Assembly: GCA_947652605.1 (NCBI GenBank)
Contig: OX393576.1
Coordinates: 14,100,575 to 14,164,574 of the forward strand
DNA length: 64,000 nucleotides
Reading direction: 5' to 3'
DNA from: Elmis aenea
Lineage: Eukaryota; Arthropoda; Insecta; Coleoptera; Elmidae
This document shows, one piece after another, positions 10,901 through 21,140 of this stretch (its first letter is position 1; each line of letters opens with the position of its first letter). The position numbers and the translations under genes are program-made. Below the pieces are notes generated by a model. The model worked only from the letters and a program-made list of their open reading frames with translations, did not search any database and had not been told where the DNA came from.

Positions 10901-13096
10901 GTAACACCATGCATATATACTACATACATAATTTTTATTCATAAAAATTAAATGATTTGGCACAAAGGATTTAGACGTTATTATAGTAAAAAAAGATTAC
11001 ACGTCGAATTTATAATGTAAATAAATAAAATGCAATAACATAAACTTACCCAATTTGCATAAATGGCGGTAGTAGGCGGGAGATGTAAAGCTCTTTGACG
11101 TTTTTAAATGTATATTTTCTGTAGTTCAACAAAGATGGCGCAATTTTTCAAATATTATGCGTGAAACTGTATATTATTAATATACTAGACTATAGATGGC
11201 GCTACTATATGAGAACTATGACTAATATCGCTTTATATGGTACGTATCATATCTGATACAATATGCGGTAAGGGGTTAAACAGTTGCTTGGGCAATGTTT
11301 TAACACATTTTAAATATTTTATACTCCAAAGGAGTTATAGACGATTTTCAAAATCGTATTTTCCGGTTTTCCAAATTTTCTCGGATACGGTTTGAGATAC
11401 TTCCAATTTCTCTTCAGGTTATTATTGAGCACCAAATTTAGCAACTTTGCCAAATTTAAACCTATACTCTAGCTACTATAATAAGCGAGATCCCCATGCT
11501 TTAACTCGAATTTCATTCACCCTGTATACCACTGATTTAGTATTTTAAAATACCTTAATAAACAAGTCCTGGGTGTTGCGTCACTAGAATTATTTTCATC
11601 AACATTTTGGCTGTCGTGGGAATTAACTCGTGCATACGGATTTTCTGCTTTACGCAGCTCATCATATGGGTGATCTCTTACTCGGGCGTAAGGGCCATCA
11701 TCGGTCTGACTGATGGAACTATGATGAGATACACTAGGTCTAGATTCAATGCCATTTGGTAACGTAGATGCTTTAGCTAGAACAAAAAGTTAATTAATTA
11801 GTATCCATGCAAACTATTTTACACTAAAATAAATATTCTCATTAAATCTAAAGCTACAGAAAGTGTTTAATGATAAATAATAGTAATGACACCAAATGTC
11901 CATTGGATAATGAACAGTTGGAAAGAAATAATAATTTAATACTCGCATAGCCATAAAACAACTACACTAGATGTTGCTAATAAATTTAACAAAATATACG
12001 AAATATGTAACAATAAATAATATGCATTACTACCGTTACTTAATTTTTATACCATAAATAAATAAATAATTGATTAGTAATTAACAGATCAACTTTTAAA
12101 AACCATGAAAAGTAACAACAATCAAATTTCAAGCTTAAAAATGTTTACCTTGGTATATGAAAACGGTAACTAGTGCGACAAGAGCTAAAAATAATAGATT
12201 AATAAAAAATCGAAGAAACTTGAAAGTTATCATTACAATTATAAAGATATCAAAACACTGATATTTTTACCAAGTTTTGACATATATCACTGTAATTACC
12301 TGTTGCATACACCATATAAGTTTAAGAACTAAATTAAATTGCAAAAAACAAGTAAATTTTACTATATTTAATCCAAAACATAAATAAATTAAGTTATAAA
12401 ATATGCTCCATATTTATATTAAATAATTAATTTAAATAACTCCTTGGGATTACTTACGATTAGTTGCATTTTGATATGGTTCCACTGTAGCATACAAATC
12501 TGATGAATTATCTCCATTTGGTTCATAAGTTACAACTACACTGTTTATTCGAACTCCCTCAGAAGGTATGTCAGGTAAACTGCGACGGGGATTATTCGTA
12601 ACAACCGGTCTAAAAATTAATGTACATATTAAAAAAATTTACTTTAAAAAAAATATAGATATAAATTTCTTTAAATAATAAAAATTATACCTACATAATA
12701 TGTCAACATATAAAGCAGTAAAAAATTAGATCAAATCAGATTTAAATATGTAAAATAGTAACAGAATATTATGCTTTCTATTCGCATGCAATATGTAAAT
12801 AAATAAACCTTTTAGCAGCCGCATCGGTAGTATCAATTACAGCACATGATATAACACCATCAGGAACAGAATGAGCATTTGCAGAGGGTAGGTGGTTCAC
12901 ATTCTCATCAGGATTTTTTTGTGTTACCATGCCATCAAGCCCGAGCCACTCATTTCTAATAAACAACATAAAAAATTACACTCGCATAACCAAAATAAAT
13001 ATATTCTTACTTTTGCGTTTTCTTGCCCCAGCAAAGGCAAAATGCCAGTACAGTAACTAAAGTAATGCAGCTACATATTGTTATTAAGATCCACAT
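4946..13096 (-). CDS. Single-pass membrane adaptor-like protein with about 25 YxxΦ tyrosine motifs (9 exons, 795 aa)
   Basis: Exons (complement): 13096-13011, 12955-12809, 12609-12458, 12184-12149, 11776-11554, 9261-9056, 8454-8335, 6918-6697, 6141-4946. All junctions are GT-AG and the phases join without a break. The ATG follows an in-frame TAA by 3 bases. Residues 2-22 are a hydrophobic segment beginning MWILITICSC and ending in a Cys pair (CLCW) before GKK, which suggests a signal anchor with almost no ectodomain and possible palmitoylation. The remaining ~770 residues are polar and low-complexity, with motifs such as YATV, YARV, YDEL, YTSI, YSTV, YTTI, YAQI and, in the last exon, repeated [DE]-P-x-Y-E-x-Φ. 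Pro-rich pieces (PLPPPPSTSP, APPRSRR) could bind SH3 domains. The C-terminus HIQV fits a class II PDZ ligand. The architecture resembles vertebrate LAT or PAG/Cbp, which recruit SH2 proteins after Src- or Syk-family phosphorylation. That is an analogy of layout, not demonstrated homology. I do not recognise an insect gene name. Three foldback or hAT elements lie in its introns and one just past its stop codon. Confidence 0.85.
7043..7681. mobile_element. Foldback element, family A relative (CAGGGTGTCCC ends)
   Basis: An imperfect hairpin of about 640 bp in an intron of the adaptor gene. The left end CAGGGTGTCCCAAATTCGAG is mirrored by the right end, and both outer edges abut TA. The arms include a segment, repeated in inverse, with the phrase GGGGATCTC also found near the ends of the 3497 and 9565 copies, so they share subterminal sequence. 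No protein is encoded; frames running through the arms are by-products of the palindrome. Confidence 0.85.
7721..8074. mobile_element. Short hAT-type element, GGAGC-rich family copy 1
   Basis: The ends are CAGGGGTTTGGAGC and its complement CCAAACCCCTG. Flanking both sides is the 8-bp duplication TTTTTAAA (7713-7720 and 8075-8082). The subterminal DNA has many GGAGC and CGGAGC repeats, which may be transposase-binding sites. The middle is AT-rich and non-coding. A second copy is at 34586-35157. It lies in an intron of the adaptor gene, 40 bases from the preceding foldback element. Confidence 0.9.
9565..11524. mobile_element. Foldback element, family A copy 2, with nested insertion
   Basis: Both ends match copy 1 (CAGGGTGATTG...) and abut TA. 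The arms form a long imperfect hairpin in the intron between adaptor exons 5 and 6. The right arm is interrupted by a TTAA-flanked element at 10757-11275; the intact left arm gives the empty-site sequence. Its right edge lies only 27 bases from the splice donor of the exon at 11554-11776. Each arm carries an RFX-like X-box (10064-10077 and 10496-10509). Confidence 0.88.
10757..11275. mobile_element. piggyBac-type non-autonomous element nested in a foldback
   Basis: Flanked on both sides by TTAA (10753-10756, 11276-11279) and bounded by CCCCTTACTGCA and its near-complement TGCGGTAAGGGG. The opposite arm of the host foldback element shows a single TTAA at the same place, which is direct evidence for insertion with TTAA duplication. 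TTAA specificity and a CCC-starting terminal repeat are piggyBac hallmarks. The 519-bp interior is non-coding, so it would depend on a transposase supplied elsewhere. Confidence 0.85.
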
Positions 13097-13649
13097 TTTT
13101 TAGAATACAATTACAGCATTGTGTTGTCACATGTTTAATATTGGAAATAATATTTGATTTATCTTTATAACGTTATCATTAACACGAACAATTCTTAAAT
13201 CAAATTAGATTTTAGAGATAAACAATAAATTATCGTCAACAACAATTTACTAGTTACTAGCTGTTTTATTTCACGGTTGACATGACAGATAAGTCACACC
13301 TACTACTGGATATAGGTTAGGTAGTGAAAGGTTTTTCAAAAAAAGTGTTTTAAGTTGCTTTTTTATACTGTAGCCAGTTTTAATTAACAATAAAACACTT
13401 CATTTATCAATATTTACGTTTAACAAATTAATTTATTAAGCCAAATAACATAATTATTAAAAACAGGAACTTGCTTTACAGTTTGTATATTTTCTTGTTG
13501 TTGACAGACTTTTTTTGCCTGCCAGTGTGCGCCTTCTATGGTGTGCGCGCGCTATTTAATTTTTATTACGAAGCATAACCTAAGACCTAAACTGTTCTGC
13601 CTAAACCACAGGACAACCTAAACTATTTGTTTACTGAATTGCAAAAACG
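13097..13649. promoter_or_regulatory. Divergent promoter region, adaptor gene / Nse4
   Basis: The 553 bases between two start codons facing opposite ways must hold both 5' untranslated regions and the promoters. A GC-richer patch with several CpGs lies around 13510-13560. No TATA box stands out on either strand. Transcription starts cannot be placed from sequence. Confidence 0.6.
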
Positions 13650-15460
13650 ATGGAAGTTGATAAAGAAAATGGCAATACAACTTTAAAAACTAATACTTTC
13701 CAACGTAAGATAGGTTACAGAAATCTTTTAAACAGAGTTGAAGATTTACGTAAGTAATGTTTATAATCTATTCGATTTGTTTTTATTAAATTTGCACTTG
13801 TAGAAGAAAATGAAGACGTTGGAATTGAAACAGTACATAAACTTCATGAAATTTTTCAAGAAGCAAACTTGCTTGATCAAGCATGCCATATATCTGATCG
13901 GGTGGAACATGCTGATGAAACATTATTGGATGCTCAAGTTTTGTCCTCGGCTAGTAGTGTGCTTGTAAAATGTATTGAAGCTGTAGATGTTTACACTTCA
14001 CCATATGATTCAACAGATTTTGCGAAACGTTTAGTAAGTTTAATAACATACCTATATTTAACCCACTCTTAAATATAAAATTTTGGCTAATTTTGAACCA
14101 TCTTGGACTGATATGGATGTCGGTACACTAGTGCCTACATGGTATATTCTTGTCTTTATAAATAAATAAAAATTATATCGTGTCTATTAAGTACTTTCTG
14201 TATCATATGTCTGTAAATCCTGTAATCGCGCTTAAACCGTTTTAACACATGCTGCAGTCATATGAACGTAGAAATATCGTCCCCAGATAGTTCAAAATGA
14301 TCAACTTTTGTTGATCTCATTACAACTTTAATAACTGTCTCTGATTGTGAATGTAATATAATGATTTAATTGTTTTGTTAATAAATAAATGTACTAAATA
14401 TGCTTTCGCAATGATTTTACATTTAATTGTTTTCGTGAAACATTTTAGATTGATGTATACAAGAATCCTGAGGTAGAAAATGGTGAAACTGTAGATTGGT
14501 ACAAACTTTTGGATGATGCCAGAACTATTGTACCAACTTTGCCGCAGTATTCATTTATATTCGGAGCATTTGACCCAACCATTATTCCTGAACGCAAACC
14601 ACCTAAAATGCGCAAAAAAAATGTACAAGAACAAGTACAAAAAAAGCAATTAATAGTAGTACAAAATTCAGAAAATGAAGACGGTGTTATTGATGATACT
14701 GTTCATTTTTTATCTGTAACACTAACCAAAGAATTTGAAGAGAATAATGAACCTATTGATTACTATAGATTTGTTGTCGACAGTGAAAGTTTTGCTTCAA
14801 CAGTTGAAAATGTTTTTTATTCTTCATTTCTTGTTCGAGAAGGAAGGGCTCAGCTAACAATTGGTAAAATATACTTTTCTTATAGTTTTAATCCTGATTT
14901 TTGGAACCTCCAGCCTTATTTTATTTTCCTTAGCAAATATGCAGCTGTGCAAAATAACTTTACTGCAATGGGATTTCAAAAACTATAAAGTAACTTCAAT
15001 AGACAAAAAATATGAAGAATCCAGGCTGATTTAAATCTGCTCTTATTTTATCAGAGGTTGCTATCATACTCATAGTGCTTTAATGTTGTTTAAAACTGTT
15101 AAAAACAATTCATTAGTTATATTTTTGTGCAGAATTTAAAGCATGAATGAACCGATATAACTTTTTAATCATCTGTATTATTTTACAGACGATAATGGTA
15201 TTCCCAAATTACAACCAATCAGAAGAAAGAAATTAAAACAATTTAGACAAGACGGAGGAGTTAACACCCAAATGATTATGTCCATCACAATGGAAGAGTG
15301 GGAGGTAAGTGATATTTTTTTTGCACTTCCAACAGTTTGTGAAAAGATAATTTTGCATTCGTTATTTAATTATTTTAATTTACAGAAATTCCGCACAAGT
15401 GAAGGAATTATTCAAAAGCATAAAAAATCAATGTCACCTCAAAAAAGAAAATTAACTTAG
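13650..15460 (+). CDS. NSMCE4A: SMC5/6 complex subunit Nse4 (NSMCE4A), 5 exons, 311 aa
   Basis: Exons: 13650-13749, 13804-14033, 14449-14863, 15189-15304, 15386-15460, with consistent phases and GT-AG borders. Nse4 is the kleisin of the SMC5/6 complex, which bridges the SMC heads and acts in homologous-recombination repair and replication-fork stability in the nucleus. The N-terminal part (FQRKIGYRNLLNRVEDL, then the helical stretch with RVEHADETLLDAQVLSSAS) fits the kleisin N-domain that binds SMC6. The most diagnostic piece is residues 219-243, FVVDSESFASTVENVFYSSF followed by LVREG, the conserved Nse4 C-terminal domain thought to bind SMC5. A basic tail (PQKRKLT) may act as a nuclear signal. 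The length is close to the usual 300-380 residues. It is transcribed divergently from the adaptor gene and convergently with DNAJC25, 241 bases stop to stop. Confidence 0.93.
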
Positions 15461-15701
15461 TAATAAAGATTGACGGTTAAGCTGATATCAGCAAGTTAAG
15501 TTTTATTCAGATTGATATGTTTTAATTTATTTAGAAAATAGTTTATTTTATTATTTTTTATTTGTATTTTATGTGGAAACTGGAAAATTTATATAAAACA
15601 CTTTTTAGAGTTTTGTCATTATTATCTGCATTTTTCACATGTACAATATTATTTTTAATAACTTAATATAAAAATAAAATAATTTTAAGTGATAAAATTT
15701 A
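15461..15701. terminator. Shared 3' region of convergent Nse4 and DNAJC25
   Basis: Between two converging stop codons there are AATAAA signals on both strands: plus-strand hits near 15462 and 15674, and minus-strand hits within about 15530-15565 and overlapping the DNAJC25 stop (15698-15703). The 3' ends of the two transcripts may overlap. Confidence 0.5.
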
Positions 15702-16721
15702 TTAAGAATCGTCGAATGTCATTCTACCTACACCATGGTTTTTAATGTATCTTCTGTATTGTTTATATCGAGAACTTTCTGCTAATTGCTTTTTCATTTC
15801 TTCTTCTTTCGCTTGATGCCACGCTTTAAAATTTTCTTTAATCCATAATTTTTTATTTAAATATTCTTGTTTTTCATGATCTTCAACAGCGTCAAATTGA
15901 TGTTGCCCTAGTTTCAAATATATGCGAATTAAATACAGTTTTTCTTCTTCATTGTAGGGTTGTCGAAGTATATTGTGTTTCCATATCCAAGCAATGTACC
16001 AACAAATATACTTTGTTATCGTATATGGTGATATTATGAGTTGAACCCAGAAAATATCATACACAGTTGGTTTGGCATAGGCTCCTTTAATATCCATATT
16101 TTCTTCAATTATAGTCCGAATGATTAAATCTAGCTCTTCTTTCTGCTCAGCTTTGGTTTTGCCTCTAGCTTTTGCATTGGCTTGCAAGGTACCTTTTTGT
16201 TGTGCGATGTCTAGAGCTCGATTGCGATATTTAGGAACTGTTATAAAATATTTTATGGCAGTTTCATATCTCTGCCATGCACTATAATACTGTATTATAG
16301 ATATTATTGAGATTGTTACGAATACAACAATTCGCACGTCCACTTTCGGAGCCACACGTCTTCTATAATATCTATAGTAGTGGGCATAATATTCTTCTGG
16401 ATGATCCAGCATGTAATCATAATCAGTTCTAGATTCTTCATCTTTGAGTATTTCATACGCATTAGCTACTATTTTAAATTTTTCTTCAGCTTCTTTTTTC
16501 GCTTCGACATCTCGATGTACGTCAGGATGATACTTTTTCGCTAACTGTCTATAATTTTTAGCAATCTCACTTTTACTGGCCTCCCTACTAACACCCAAAA
16601 TTTCATAACAATTTTCTTTTCCACAATATATGCCTTCTAATAACTGAGCCTCCAAAGAGCATATTACAGTTAAGAAATAAATTAATATTAAAGCACTATT
16701 ACACAACATACTTTGGCACAA
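15702..16721 (-). CDS. DNAJC25: DnaJ homolog subfamily C member 25 (DNAJC25), intronless, 339 aa
   Basis: A J-domain co-chaperone of the endoplasmic reticulum membrane that would stimulate the ATPase of an Hsp70 (BiP). A hydrophobic N-terminus (about residues 9-25, ending SLEAQ) looks like a signal peptide. The J domain spans about residues 37-105 with the HPD tripeptide intact at 65-67 in [10 protein letters not shown], followed by [21 protein letters not shown] membrane segment follows at about 128-146 ([18 protein letters not shown]) and a second hydrophobic, Trp/Tyr-rich stretch at about 224-250. The highly charged C-terminal part with [18 protein letters not shown] is typical of this subfamily. 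Human DNAJC25 is about 360 residues, so the copy is full length. The first ATG is used; a second Met at residue 5 is equally possible. The coding region has no intron, unlike its neighbours. Confidence 0.95.
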   Translation of the reverse strand: MCQSMLCNSALILIYFLTVICSLEAQLLEGIYCGKENCYEILGVSREASKSEIAKNYRQLAKKYHPDVHRDVEAKKEAEEKFKIVANAYEILKDEESRTDYDYMLDHPEEYYAHYYRYYRRRVAPKVDVRIVVFVTISIISIIQYYSAWQRYETAIKYFITVPKYRNRALDIAQQKGTLQANAKARGKTKAEQKEELDLIIRTIIEENMDIKGAYAKPTVYDIFWVQLIISPYTITKYICWYIAWIWKHNILRQPYNEEEKLYLIRIYLKLGQHQFDAVEDHEKQEYLNKKLWIKENFKAWHQAKEEEMKKQLAESSRYKQYRRYIKNHGVGRMTFDDS

Positions 16722-16944
16722 CCGTTAATCAGTAACCTTCATTGAAATCGCCAACCATTCGACCGCAACAGCCACGTTTTAAGACTCACGTTTATCTTAA
16801 CAAATTGACATACCTAAACACTATCAACATGCAACAAATGTCACCAACTTGCAGTGTTTTCTATTTAGGGTAGTTGGCAGCATGCAGTGACAGTTTTTGA
16901 CATGAACGTTTAAGTGAGGTTAAGTAAAGTCATTCAAATAAATA
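16722..16944. promoter_or_regulatory. Compact divergent promoter, DNAJC25 / DALRD3
   Basis: Only 223 bases separate two start codons pointing away from each other, so both genes are likely fired from one bidirectional promoter. No TATA box was seen. A few CpGs lie near 16755-16790, on the DNAJC25 side. Confidence 0.65.
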
Positions 16945-18822
16945 ATGGATAATTTGGATACTTTTTTGAATTCTCTGTTTAAATGTGTTATGGAAAACGT
17001 CGTAATCAGTAACACCGTTATTCGAAAACACTCTAGAAGTTTAGAAACACTCGGTGATATTAGTTTTCCGATAGAAATTGGAAGTAAAAAGACTTTTTTA
17101 AGCGATGCTTTTTTAAAACATGTGAATGAAAACAAAGCTGAAGAATATTTAATTGAATTAAGTAAAACCTGGCCATTCAAGATTATGAGATGTATGAATA
17201 TCAAAAATAATATTCATGTATTCTTGAACAGATCAGTTGCATTTGACAGTACAATTAAACATGTGTTAGCAACAGAACATGCATATGGAAATTGTGAAGT
17301 AAATATTGCAGAAACTATACATGTTTCAGTTGATTGCAAAAGTAGTATTTTATCCCATATGAATTTAAGTGAACTTAGATTACTTCTATTACGAAATGTT
17401 GCTCAGAATTTATTGAAATTTAATAACGTTAAAGTGTTAACTAATTTACCTAATAAATGTGATAATTGCCTAGTTGTAACTTTTACATTAAAATCAAATA
17501 GAAAAAAGGAGAAAAATGTTATTTTATGTGGAACAGTTTTAAATACAAAAGGCTTTAAAGATGCCAGTACAACTGCTGAAGATTTTTATAGGTGTGTAAA
17601 TTTTTACTATCAATTCTCACTTGTAAAAAATTAATACCATTGTTTTTTCACGTTGTGTTTAATATACAATTTTATAAAACATTGTCAGTTACATATTTTG
17701 CAATTTGCATTATAGTCCATTATAACAATATTAAAAAAATAATATTGTAGTGTTTATCAAATATTGTTTAATATAAATGTTGCAATGTGCATTTCAGTCT
17801 ATAACCATAATATTTTAAAGAAAGAATTGTTTTAGCAAAAGAACAGTCGATATGAGATTAATGGCAGAACATAAATATGGTGTTCGTGTGACCAAGGAAC
17901 ATGGCTGGAATTTATTTTTTGAAAAATTAGGTGAAGCTGCTGTGATAATTGAGCTACTACAAAATAAATTTAGTCATTCACCTGTTATTAATATTAATGA
18001 TCACACTGCAACCAGTATGAAAGGTAAAATAAATTAATGCTTCATTTATAAAAACTTACAAACACTACTAACATTTTGTTTTATAGGTGCTTCATTTATT
18101 TTGTATAACTGTGCAAGGCTAGCAACACTGTTTAAAGAATTCGAAAAAAAGGTGTCTACAAACATATATCCAGCCTTGCCTAATATCGATAATGTTGATT
18201 TTACGTTACTCAGTCAAGCTGTAAGTTAAAATAATAATTTCTTGAAATATTCTGAAAGTATAATAATTGCAGGAAGAATGGGAGCTCTTATATGTATATG
18301 TGCTTCAATTCCCATCAGTTATTAAGTTGTGCATTAATGATATTCTAAACAACCAAATTAATGTTCATCATCTTTGCAGTACGTTATCTGGAATGTGCTC
18401 TGTTTTCAGCGTTTATTATCGAAGAGTACGAATACTCACTGTAAGTTGGTGTTTTTAATTCTTTTTGTACCGATTTTGTTTTACTTTCAGGTGCGTACTT
18501 TATTGCAAGCATTTTAATTATTATTTTTTTTGAGTTCGTTTGATAATATTATTTAACTAGTTTTCATTCAAGTATTATAAATAGTAACTTAAAATCATAT
18601 TGTTATCGATAACATGTGTTCATAAGGGTTATTGGGTTTTAAATATTTTAGTAACAACTTCATGTAATACACCATTTTTTACTGCACAAATAATTTTTAT
18701 AGGAACCTAGGGATCATTTATACGCAACATTACATGCACGAATTTACTTGCTGAAAGCCGTTCAACAAGTATTACATAATGGACTTCATTTACTTAATAT
18801 AGAACCAGTTAAACAAATGTGA
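16945..18822 (+). CDS. DALRD3: DALR anticodon-binding domain-containing protein 3 (DALRD3), 5 exons, 418 aa
   Basis: Exons: 16945-17591, 17836-18023, 18087-18220, 18273-18440, 18703-18822; phases close perfectly and the ATG has an in-frame TAA 6 bases upstream. DALRD3 is a relative of arginyl-tRNA synthetase that keeps the C-terminal helical DALR domain but not catalysis; in human cells it targets METTL2 to arginine tRNAs for 3-methylcytidine modification at position 32. The DALR domain is residues ~315-418. Visible features are EEWELLYVYVLQFPSVIKL and the closing helix ARIYLLKAVQQVLHNGLHLL, which resembles the end of ArgRS. The N-terminal ~215 residues lie in one exon and are poorly conserved by eye. 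At 418 residues it is shorter than the human protein (~540). An AATAAA lies at 19039-19044, about 215 bases past the stop. Confidence 0.85.
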
Positions 18823-20320
18823 TCTGATGTGTTGGCCCAGTTATATAAAGTGCTTTACATAGCACCTTAAAGTCAATATTGGCGTTAACATCAAAATAAC
18901 GATGCAAAACGTCAAGCTTAACTTTATCGCTGAAAACAATCGAGTCTGAGTGCAACAATGAGAAGTTGTTATAATTTTATTTATTTCTAAATGTAAGTTA
19001 AAGTATATACTTTACAATGAAACTGTACTAATCATAGAAATAAAAGGTACTGACATTGTAAACTGTTAAGTTAAATTAAAAACTGTTATAGTCGTAATAT
19101 TTACCTTTTTTACATTATTAGTAGAATATTTTTATACAGTTTCCATGAAAGTGACGATACTATCTTAAACTGAATGTAATGCCTTTTTTTATGATATAGT
19201 ATGTATGTTTGGAATATTGGTAATTGTATTATTTTGCAAAAAAAAACTTGAAATTAATTAGGATGAAAACAAACCCAAGTGTTTTCAAATATGTCCAATC
19301 CATATTACGTATAAATACCTACATTGCGCATACCCTATCTACACAATGAGTGGTGACTGAAGCTGATGAAGTGGATTGAAAATATATTAGGTACTCTCTT
19401 TCTAAGGTGTATTTATAAACAGTTGGCAGCAATCAGAAAATTAAATAAAACTAGGACTATTGACAAAACCTCCATGAAAATTGTTGATCTTATGCAACAA
19501 AACCTTATTTTTGCAAATTACCAGTGTTTAACAATCTGAGGCGAATCATATCAATCATATCTTAAAATAGAAATCGTAGATCATCAAAGTTAAATGTCAT
19601 ATTTTTGAACTGTCAAAAACGACGTAACCATTACACGTGCTTTCACGTTGTCCAATCCAATGTGTATATAAGCTGTATCTATGGTCCAATCGCCGAATTA
19701 GAGAGAGAGAGAATATATATATGTACCGTTCCGTTTGTTACCAAAAATTGCAACTATTGGCAATATCTTCGAATGACAATCAATGGCTTTCATGTTAAAG
19801 GGTTATGTTGTACCAACCCTGTTGACAACCTTGAAAAATATATTTTGTTAAAATAAAGTTACTTAGTATGTATTGCGTTTTATATTTATAGCTTGATGAA
19901 TGTGTTGCATAATTATAGATACTTGTGTTACTACTGTGCATCAGTTTGTGCAGCACTAAACCAAATGAATTTTACTGTAATTTGAAAAATTGTTGAATAA
20001 ATTATATTATTGTTGACATCTAGTTTTATAAATTAACCATGTTTTTTTCACCACATAGACATATTGTAAAGTGAATTGCTTTTAAGTATCGACGAATAAT
20101 GCTATTTTTTCATTCTAAAAATGAATTTTTAACTGAAAAAATTAAATGTGTATTGTTATTATAGATAAATTCTGTCTAAAGAAGTAGTAGTAGAGGGGTT
20201 TTTCAAAATTCATTTAACATTTTATATATCGGTTCTTCCATGTACCATGTACCCTACATTACATGTGATATAAATTGGCTTTATAATGGGCGAACGTACT
20301 CATCCTTCTATTACGTGATG
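18823..20320. other. Intergenic DNA between DALRD3 and Mxd
   Basis: The first ~240 bases are the likely 3' untranslated region of DALRD3, with a poly(A) signal at 19039-19044. The rest is AT-rich, includes a small GA/TA microsatellite around 19700-19725 and a CACGTG E-box near 19635, and shows no supported gene. Confidence 0.5.
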
Positions 20321-20566
20321 TAAACAATACACAGCTGTTCAGAACCAAACAGGCGCGTTTATTGTTAGTCGAAATGCGTTCGGTACTTGCCGTTTGATGC
20401 GCACATACATATTGCGCATAGCAGCGTTATGCCAGTGGGGTCTGTGTGCTTTTAACATCGATAAATACGGGAGTTCGCTCGTTTTGCGGGGCCTGTGAAG
20501 TAGTGTTACGGTTTGCGGTACAAATTTACCTTGTTTTAGTATTTTATCACATTTTAAATACTAAAT
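20321..20566 (+). promoter_or_regulatory. Mxd: Probable Mxd promoter and 5' untranslated region
   Basis: A CpG-richer stretch directly upstream of the Mxd start codon, against an AT-rich background. It includes a CAGCTG E-box (about 20332) and GCGC/CGTT clusters between 20350 and 20520. The transcription start is not determinable. Confidence 0.5.
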
Positions 20567-21140
20567 ATGAGCATTGCTGCTTTACTTGAAGCTGCGGAAT
20601 ATTTGGAAAGACGGGAAAGAGGTTCGTATTAAATGCATTTGATTTTCATTCCGATGTTATATTTGATCGTGTATCAGCTGTTTTTGTTGTTACAGAGGCT
20701 GAACATGGTTATGCCTCTACGTTGCCAATGCCAGATGATCTCAGAAATATTGCGAAAAGGCCAAAGAACAAGAAAACTCAGGGAAACAGGTGATTGTTGA
20801 TTTTGTACAAATATTTAAATTGATTTTTTTTCGCTTTGCAAATGGAACAGGAAGAGCATGAATGTTATAATGTTAATACGTTGTTTTATTTATTCATAAA
20901 ATTTATTCAGTGTGAATGCAAGTGCTGTGTAACTGCACGTTTCTTTGTTCTCGTGGTACTTAGCGTCGCCACTCATGTCACAACGCTGCGTTAAAACGTA
21001 GCGACTTACGGTCTGCCAGATGTAGTAGTTAACCCGTAGCATAATAAACATCGATAATATTATGATTCACCTGATAATTTATTGCTAATGCGATTCTTCC
21101 TCTTTTTCAGGACATCTCATAACGAATTGGAAAAAAATAG
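20567..21140 (+). CDS. Mxd: Max dimerization protein (Mxd/Mad family), N-terminal exons only, partial
   Basis: Exons 20567-20621, 20696-20789 and 21111-21140 join in phase to 59 residues plus a partial codon. Residues 2-18 (SIAALLEAAEYLERRER) are the SID helix that recruits the Sin3 histone-deacetylase corepressor. They are followed by the family signature EAEHGYASTLP, a basic stretch (KRPKNKKTQG), then RTSHNELEKNR, the first part of the DNA-binding basic region. Mxd proteins pair with Max through bHLH-zipper domains, bind CACGTG E-boxes and oppose Myc-driven growth. The third exon is only 30 nt. It ends AG|GTGAG, so the next exon should begin by completing Arg and continue with the usual RAHLR of the helix-loop-helix. 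I found no such exon before the window end, so the gene is open on its 3' side. SID spacing and the EHGYAS signature favour Mxd over Mnt. Confidence 0.9.

Noticed and set aside
19605..19856. Small plus-strand frame after DALRD3
   Set aside because: No family similarity, no splice partner, and it spans a GA/TA microsatellite.
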